A stretch of 35,818 nt of DNA from Bacteroidales bacterium UBA1192. Lineage in GTDB: Bacteria; Bacteroidota; Bacteroidia; Bacteroidales; Bacteroidaceae. The translations under genes and the position numbers were made by a program. Under the pieces are notes generated by a model that worked only from the letters and a program-made list of their open reading frames with translations, did no database searches and was not told the DNA's origin. Within the stretch, counting starts at the first letter, position 1, and every line of letters starts with the position of its first letter. Below, piece by piece: positions 33,018-35,818 of this stretch. The stretch is taken from contig DBYG01000013.1 in the NCBI GenBank assembly GCA_002310175.1, positions 1 to 35,818 of the forward strand, written 5' to 3'.

Positions 33018-34052
33018 ATGCAGGACAAAGGCCCTTCAGTACTGCTCATATACACCGGCGGAACCATCGGAATGAAAGAGGATGGCCGCGGTGCGCTTAC
33101 CCCGTTTGATTTTGACGGACTGATGGGGTTTGTGCCTGAACTTGGCAGGTTCACCTGCAGGATTGACCATTATTCGTTTTCGCCCCTGATTGACTCATCG
33201 GATGTGGAACCGGGGCTTTGGGTGCGTCTGGCCGAGATAATACGTGACCGATATGATGATTATGACGGATTCGTCATCCTGCACGGAACCGATACCATGG
33301 CGTATTCCGCATCGGTCCTGAGCTTTATGCTGGAGAATCTGTCCAAGCCCGTGATTTTTACCGGCAGTCAGCTTCCGGTGGGACGTCCGCGTACCGACGG
33401 CAAGGAGAATCTGATTTCATCGGTAGAGATAGCCGTAGCCAAGGATTCGGACGGCAGTGCGGTTGTGCCCGAGGTATGTATATTCTTCAACTCCCAGCTG
33501 CTGCGCGGCAACCGCAGCACCAAGGCTGATTCAACATCGTTCCACGCGTTCCGGTCGCCCAACTATCCGCCGCTGGCCACAGCCGGAATAGACATCCTCT
33601 ACAACGAAAAGCATATAATGCACCCCTCATCGGAGGCGTTCCGCATAAATACCTCTCTCGATACCCGCGTATCTATATTAAAGGTGCATCCGGGAATCAC
33701 GCCACAGGTGGTGCGTGATATCCTTCTGGGTTCCGATACGCGTGCCGTCATAATTGAAACGTATGGTTCCGGCAACGCCATCTCAAAGGATTGGTTCGTG
33801 GATATAGTGCGGGAGTCATCGGCCATGGGCAAGATCCTGCTCAATGTTACTCAGTGTCTGGCGGGTACAGTCAATATGGACATCTACGCCACAGGCCGTG
33901 CCCTGCGTGACGCTGGCGTAGTATCCGGCCGCGACCTCACAACTGAGGCCGCTCTGGCCAAACTGTTCTGCCTCATGGGCTCCACATCCGATAACGCTGA
34001 GGTCAAGCGCCGTCTTGAGCTCAACCTTAGAGGTGAGATCTCAAGCTTTTGA
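33018..34052 (+). CDS. ansA: Type I (cytoplasmic) L-asparaginase
   Basis: A 344-residue asparaginase without signal peptide. The first active-site motif IYTGGTIGMK (11-20) supplies the nucleophile Thr, and the second, HGTDTMAYSAS (89-99), supplies the Thr-Asp pair; FTGSQLP and the DGKENL region with the catalytic Lys follow. Absence of a signal peptide and the length fit the cytoplasmic AnsA type. It hydrolyses asparagine to aspartate and ammonia. Its 3' end overlaps the convergent rubredoxin gene by 12 bases. Confidence 0.94.
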   Translation: MQDKGPSVLLIYTGGTIGMKEDGRGALTPFDFDGLMGFVPELGRFTCRIDHYSFSPLIDSSDVEPGLWVRLAEIIRDRYDDYDGFVILHGTDTMAYSASVLSFMLENLSKPVIFTGSQLPVGRPRTDGKENLISSVEIAVAKDSDGSAVVPEVCIFFNSQLLRGNRSTKADSTSFHAFRSPNYPPLATAGIDILYNEKHIMHPSSEAFRINTSLDTRVSILKVHPGITPQVVRDILLGSDTRAVIIETYGSGNAISKDWFVDIVRESSAMGKILLNVTQCLAGTVNMDIYATGRALRDAGVVSGRDLTTEAALAKLFCLMGSTSDNAEVKRRLELNLRGEISSF

Positions 34053-34199
34053 GAACTGGTCTTTACCTACTCCGCATATTGGGCATACCCAATCCTCCGG
34101 GAGTTCTTCAAACGGGGTGCCGGCGGCTATGCCGCTATCGGGATCACCAACTGCGGGGTCATACTCGTAGCCGCAGACTTCACATACATACTTACTCAT
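34041..34199 (-). CDS. Rubredoxin
   Basis: A 52-residue protein, MSKYVCEVCGYEYDPAVGDP at its start, with the two rubredoxin iron-binding loops CEVCGYEYD (Cys6, Cys9) and CPICGVGKD (Cys39, Cys42) and the conserved GTPFEELPEDWVCP. Length is exactly that of normal rubredoxins. The Fe(Cys)4 centre carries single electrons, in anaerobes often to peroxide or oxygen reductases. It starts 19 bp after the epimerase gene stop and probably shares its transcript. Its stop lies inside the asparaginase gene on the other strand. Confidence 0.96.
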   Translation of the reverse strand: MSKYVCEVCGYEYDPAVGDPDSGIAAGTPFEELPEDWVCPICGVGKDQFSKA

Positions 34200-34218
34200 A
34201 ATGGTTATTGGTTAATGG

Positions 34219-35265
34219 TTATTGATTCTGTCTTAGGGGGTTGAGGTCTGATTTGAACCACTCTATGAATTTGCCTATACCGTCGTGGAGTGAGGTGGAG
34301 GGCTTGTAGCCACACTCCTTTTCCAGTTTGGAGGTGTCGGCATAGGTCTTAAGCACATCGCCCTGCTGCATGGGCAGGAATATCTTGTTGGCCTCTACGC
34401 CAAGGGCACTCTCAATCTCGTTGATGAAATCCATCAGCTGTACCGGCTGGGAGCAACCTATGTTATATACCTTCCATGGAACGTTGTTCGGGCATTGCTC
34501 TGCTACGGGCTGATGGCCGATTACCTGGATGGTGCCCTCCACTATATCATCTATATAGGTAAAGTCGCGGCTCAGGTTGCCGTTGTTGAATACCTTGATG
34601 GGCTCACCCTTGCTGATGGCTGTGGCAAACAGCATGGGTGCCATATCGGGACGTCCCCAGGGACCATAGACGGTAAAGAACCTAAGGCCTGTGGTAGGCA
34701 GACCGTACAGCTTGCTGTAGGAGTGGGCCATGAGCTCGTTGGCCTTCTTAGTGGCGGCGTACAGGCTCACGGGATTATCCACGCGGTCATCCTCACTGAA
34801 CGGCACCTTGTCATTCATTCCGTATACCGATGATGACGATGCATATACCAGATACTTGACATCGTTGTGGCGGCAGCATTCCAGCACGTTCATGAATCCC
34901 ACCAGGTTGCTGTCCAGATAGGCGTAGGGGTTGGTTATTGAGTATCGTACTCCTGCCTGTGCGGCCAGATTCACCACTACGTCAAACTTCTCCTGCCGGA
35001 AGAACTCCGCCATCTGCCCGCGGTCAGCCAGATCCATCTTTATAAAACGGTAGTTGGGGAAAAGAGTGCTCTCGCGGATGGAGCCGTCTATGTACCGGCC
35101 GCTTTGCGAGTGAATCCCGCACTGCTCCAGACGCCCCAGCTTGAGGCGTACATCATAATAATCATTGATATTATCAAGTCCCACGACCTCATCGCCGCGC
35201 TGTGCCAGCCGGTAAGCCAGTTTTGAGCCGATGAATCCGGCTGCTCCCGTTACAAGTATCTTCAT
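34219..35265 (-). CDS. NAD-dependent sugar epimerase, UDP-glucuronate 4-epimerase-like
   Basis: A 348-residue short-chain dehydrogenase-type epimerase. The NAD-binding glycine motif GAAGFIG is at 7-13, followed by VVGLDNINDYYD, which is typical of UDP-glucuronate/galacturonate epimerases. The active-site YAATK supplies the YxxxK pair, with SSSSVYG before it and RFFTVYGPWGRPDMAP after it. The product would feed capsule or O-antigen synthesis, but no other polysaccharide gene is here. I start it at 35265 (MKILVTG); an earlier ATG adds 13 residues and lies over the promoter. Its promoter touches a large inverted repeat. Confidence 0.92.
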   Translation of the reverse strand: MKILVTGAAGFIGSKLAYRLAQRGDEVVGLDNINDYYDVRLKLGRLEQCGIHSQSGRYIDGSIRESTLFPNYRFIKMDLADRGQMAEFFRQEKFDVVVNLAAQAGVRYSITNPYAYLDSNLVGFMNVLECCRHNDVKYLVYASSSSVYGMNDKVPFSEDDRVDNPVSLYAATKKANELMAHSYSKLYGLPTTGLRFFTVYGPWGRPDMAPMLFATAISKGEPIKVFNNGNLSRDFTYIDDIVEGTIQVIGHQPVAEQCPNNVPWKVYNIGCSQPVQLMDFINEIESALGVEANKIFLPMQQGDVLKTYADTSKLEKECGYKPSTSLHDGIGKFIEWFKSDLNPLRQNQ

Positions 35266-35283
35266 CCTTTTTTGTATTTTGTG

Positions 35284-35291
35284 CAAAGATA
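35284..35291 (-). promoter_or_regulatory. Promoter -7 box of the epimerase gene
   Basis: TATCTTTG on the minus strand is an exact TAnnTTTG match, 18 bp before the start codon. The expected -33 position falls inside the left arm of the inverted repeat at 35299-35327. Confidence 0.65.
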
Positions 35292-35298
35292 TAAAAAT

Positions 35299-35369
35299 GT
35301 GCAATTGGGGTCAGGCCCCTTTTGCACATTTTGCCAAAACGTGCAAAAGGGGCCTGACCCCAATTGCAC
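35299..35369. repeat. Perfect 29-bp inverted repeat, REP-like
   Basis: The arms 35299-35327 and 35341-35369 are exact reverse complements, separated by 13 bp whose TTTG/CAAA can extend the stem. Each arm begins and ends with a GTGCAA or TTGCAC hexamer-like end and contains its own short palindrome, GGGGTCAGGCCCC in the left arm and GGGGCCTGACCCC in the right. Both strands lack a U-tract after the stem, so it is not a standard terminator. The GGGGTCAG..CCCC core recalls REP elements linked to RAYT transposases; that link is an inference. Confidence 0.9.
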
Positions 35370-35509
35370 GTATCCTGACAAAATGCATATCAAAGGTGAC
35401 GATGTTTGCATATTTATGTTCAAAATGGTGCAAACAATGGCGTTATTTTTGGTTTATGCATATCTTTCTGACTTTTTTGCATAAATTTTGTGAAATAATT
35501 TGCGTAATC
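35370..35509. other. AT-rich intergenic region upstream of gdhA
   Basis: No gene is visible between the inverted repeat and the gdhA promoter. The sequence is AT-rich and contains several TGCATA/TATGCA words (for example ATGCATA near 35383 and 35456) without a clear repeat pattern. Confidence 0.5.
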
Positions 35510-35541
35510 TTTGCTGGTTTTGATGACAAATAGTAACTTTG
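35510..35541 (+). promoter_or_regulatory. Promoter of gdhA
   Basis: TTTG (35510-35513) and TAACTTTG (35534-35541) are separated by 20 bp, a full Bacteroidota promoter. The start codon is 47 bp downstream of the -7 box. Confidence 0.8.
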
Positions 35542-35562
35542 CAAGCGGTTTTGATGACAAAT
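35516..35562 (+). repeat. Two identical 16-bp direct repeats around the gdhA -7 box
   Basis: GGTTTTGATGACAAAT occurs at 35516-35531 and 35547-35562, exactly 31 bp apart, or three helical turns. The first copy fills the spacer between the -33 and -7 boxes, the second lies in the start region of the transcript, and the -7 box sits between them. The placement suggests an operator or a local duplication. Confidence 0.85.
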
Positions 35563-35588
35563 TCACAAAATATACAAAATATTGCATT

Positions 35589-35818
35589 ATGGATAAGCAA
35601 GTAAAGAATTACGTTGACAAGTTCATGGCTGAGCTTATAGCCAAGAATCCCGGTGAGAAGGAATTCCATCAGGCAGTTAGTGAGGTAGTAGAGAGCGTAG
35701 CTCCCTATATCCTTCAGAACCCTTACCTCCTGGATCAGAAGATCATGGAGCGTATCGTTGAGCCCGAGAGAGTTATAATGTTCCGTGTTCCCTGGATGGA
35801 TGACAAAGGTGAGATTCA
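35589..35818 (+). CDS. gdhA: NADP-type glutamate dehydrogenase, N-terminal part
   Basis: The first 76 codons of a gene that runs off the right edge. The visible residues, including MAELIAKNPGEKEFHQAV, the VVESVAPYI helix and IVEPERVIMFRVPWMDDKGE, match the start of hexameric glutamate dehydrogenases (about 445 residues). The enzyme forms glutamate from 2-oxoglutarate and ammonia and is a main route of nitrogen assimilation in Bacteroides. The leader is short and the promoter carries the direct repeats described separately. The catalytic residues lie beyond the window. Confidence 0.93.
   Translation, partial: MDKQVKNYVDKFMAELIAKNPGEKEFHQAVSEVVESVAPYILQNPYLLDQKIMERIVEPERVIMFRVPWMDDKGEI

Noticed and set aside
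34201..34224. Direct repeat ATGGTTATTG, two copies 14 bp apart, between rubredoxin and epimerase genes
   Set aside because: Short, AT-rich and partly formed by the epimerase stop region; no reason to see more than chance.

Overview
The window reads as chromosomal DNA of a Bacteroidota member, most likely order Bacteroidales. The best sequence evidence is the promoters: most gene blocks are preceded by the Bacteroidota -7 box TAnnTTTG, several with a TTTG-like -33 element about 19-21 bp upstream. AT-rich Shine-Dalgarno-poor leaders, a vitamin B12 locus of Bacteroides type, a DAHP synthase/chorismate mutase fusion and CPA2, RecQ and RecJ proteins of Bacteroidales type agree with this. GC is around 50 percent by eye. 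I cannot name the genus. I see no tRNA, rRNA, CRISPR array, prophage or intact insertion sequence.

Layout. (1) 1-3246, minus strand: four genes joined by ATGA stop/start overlaps (HprK-like kinase, SipW-type S26 peptidase, PqqD-like protein, exporter ABC transporter), a RiPP-like maturation and export cassette whose next gene is cut by the left edge. (2) 3362-6624, plus strand: FecCD permease, secreted esterase and ArsP_2-type metal exporter in one operon. (3) 6639-12723: AraC regulator divergent from a TolC/HlyD/ABC-2/ABC-2 efflux operon with no ATPase. (4) 12737-14215: membrane LytTR regulator divergent from a small protein resembling the N-terminal part of an acyl-CoA synthetase; the shared intergenic region carries several CACCCCTA-type repeats. 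(5) 14230-20272, minus strand: cobalamin riboswitch followed by a DUF4465 lipoprotein, a BtuB-like receptor, a BtuG-like propeller fusion and a BtuF-like binding lipoprotein. (6) 20440-22707: CPA2 cation/proton antiporter.

(7) 22708-30504, minus strand: a tightly packed series from one recJ promoter: recJ, recQ, DAHP synthase/chorismate mutase, SGNH hydrolase lipoprotein, and a NatA/NatB-like ABC exporter. (8) 30590-31864: exported C1 peptidase with its own promoter and a strong terminator. (9) 31910-34052, plus strand: RidA/chorismatase-like protein and type I asparaginase. (10) 34041-35291, minus strand: UDP-glucuronate-epimerase-like enzyme followed by a 52-residue rubredoxin. (11) 35299-35818: a perfect 29-bp inverted repeat, then a gdhA promoter bracketed by two identical 16-bp direct repeats, then the start of glutamate dehydrogenase.

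The best candidates for something little described are the HprK/SipW/PqqD/ABC cassette, the repeat-rich LytTR control region with its orphan acyl-CoA-synthetase-like fragment, the 29-bp inverted repeat touching the epimerase promoter, and the direct repeats around the gdhA promoter. Identifications rest on motif recognition and gene context; no database search was run.
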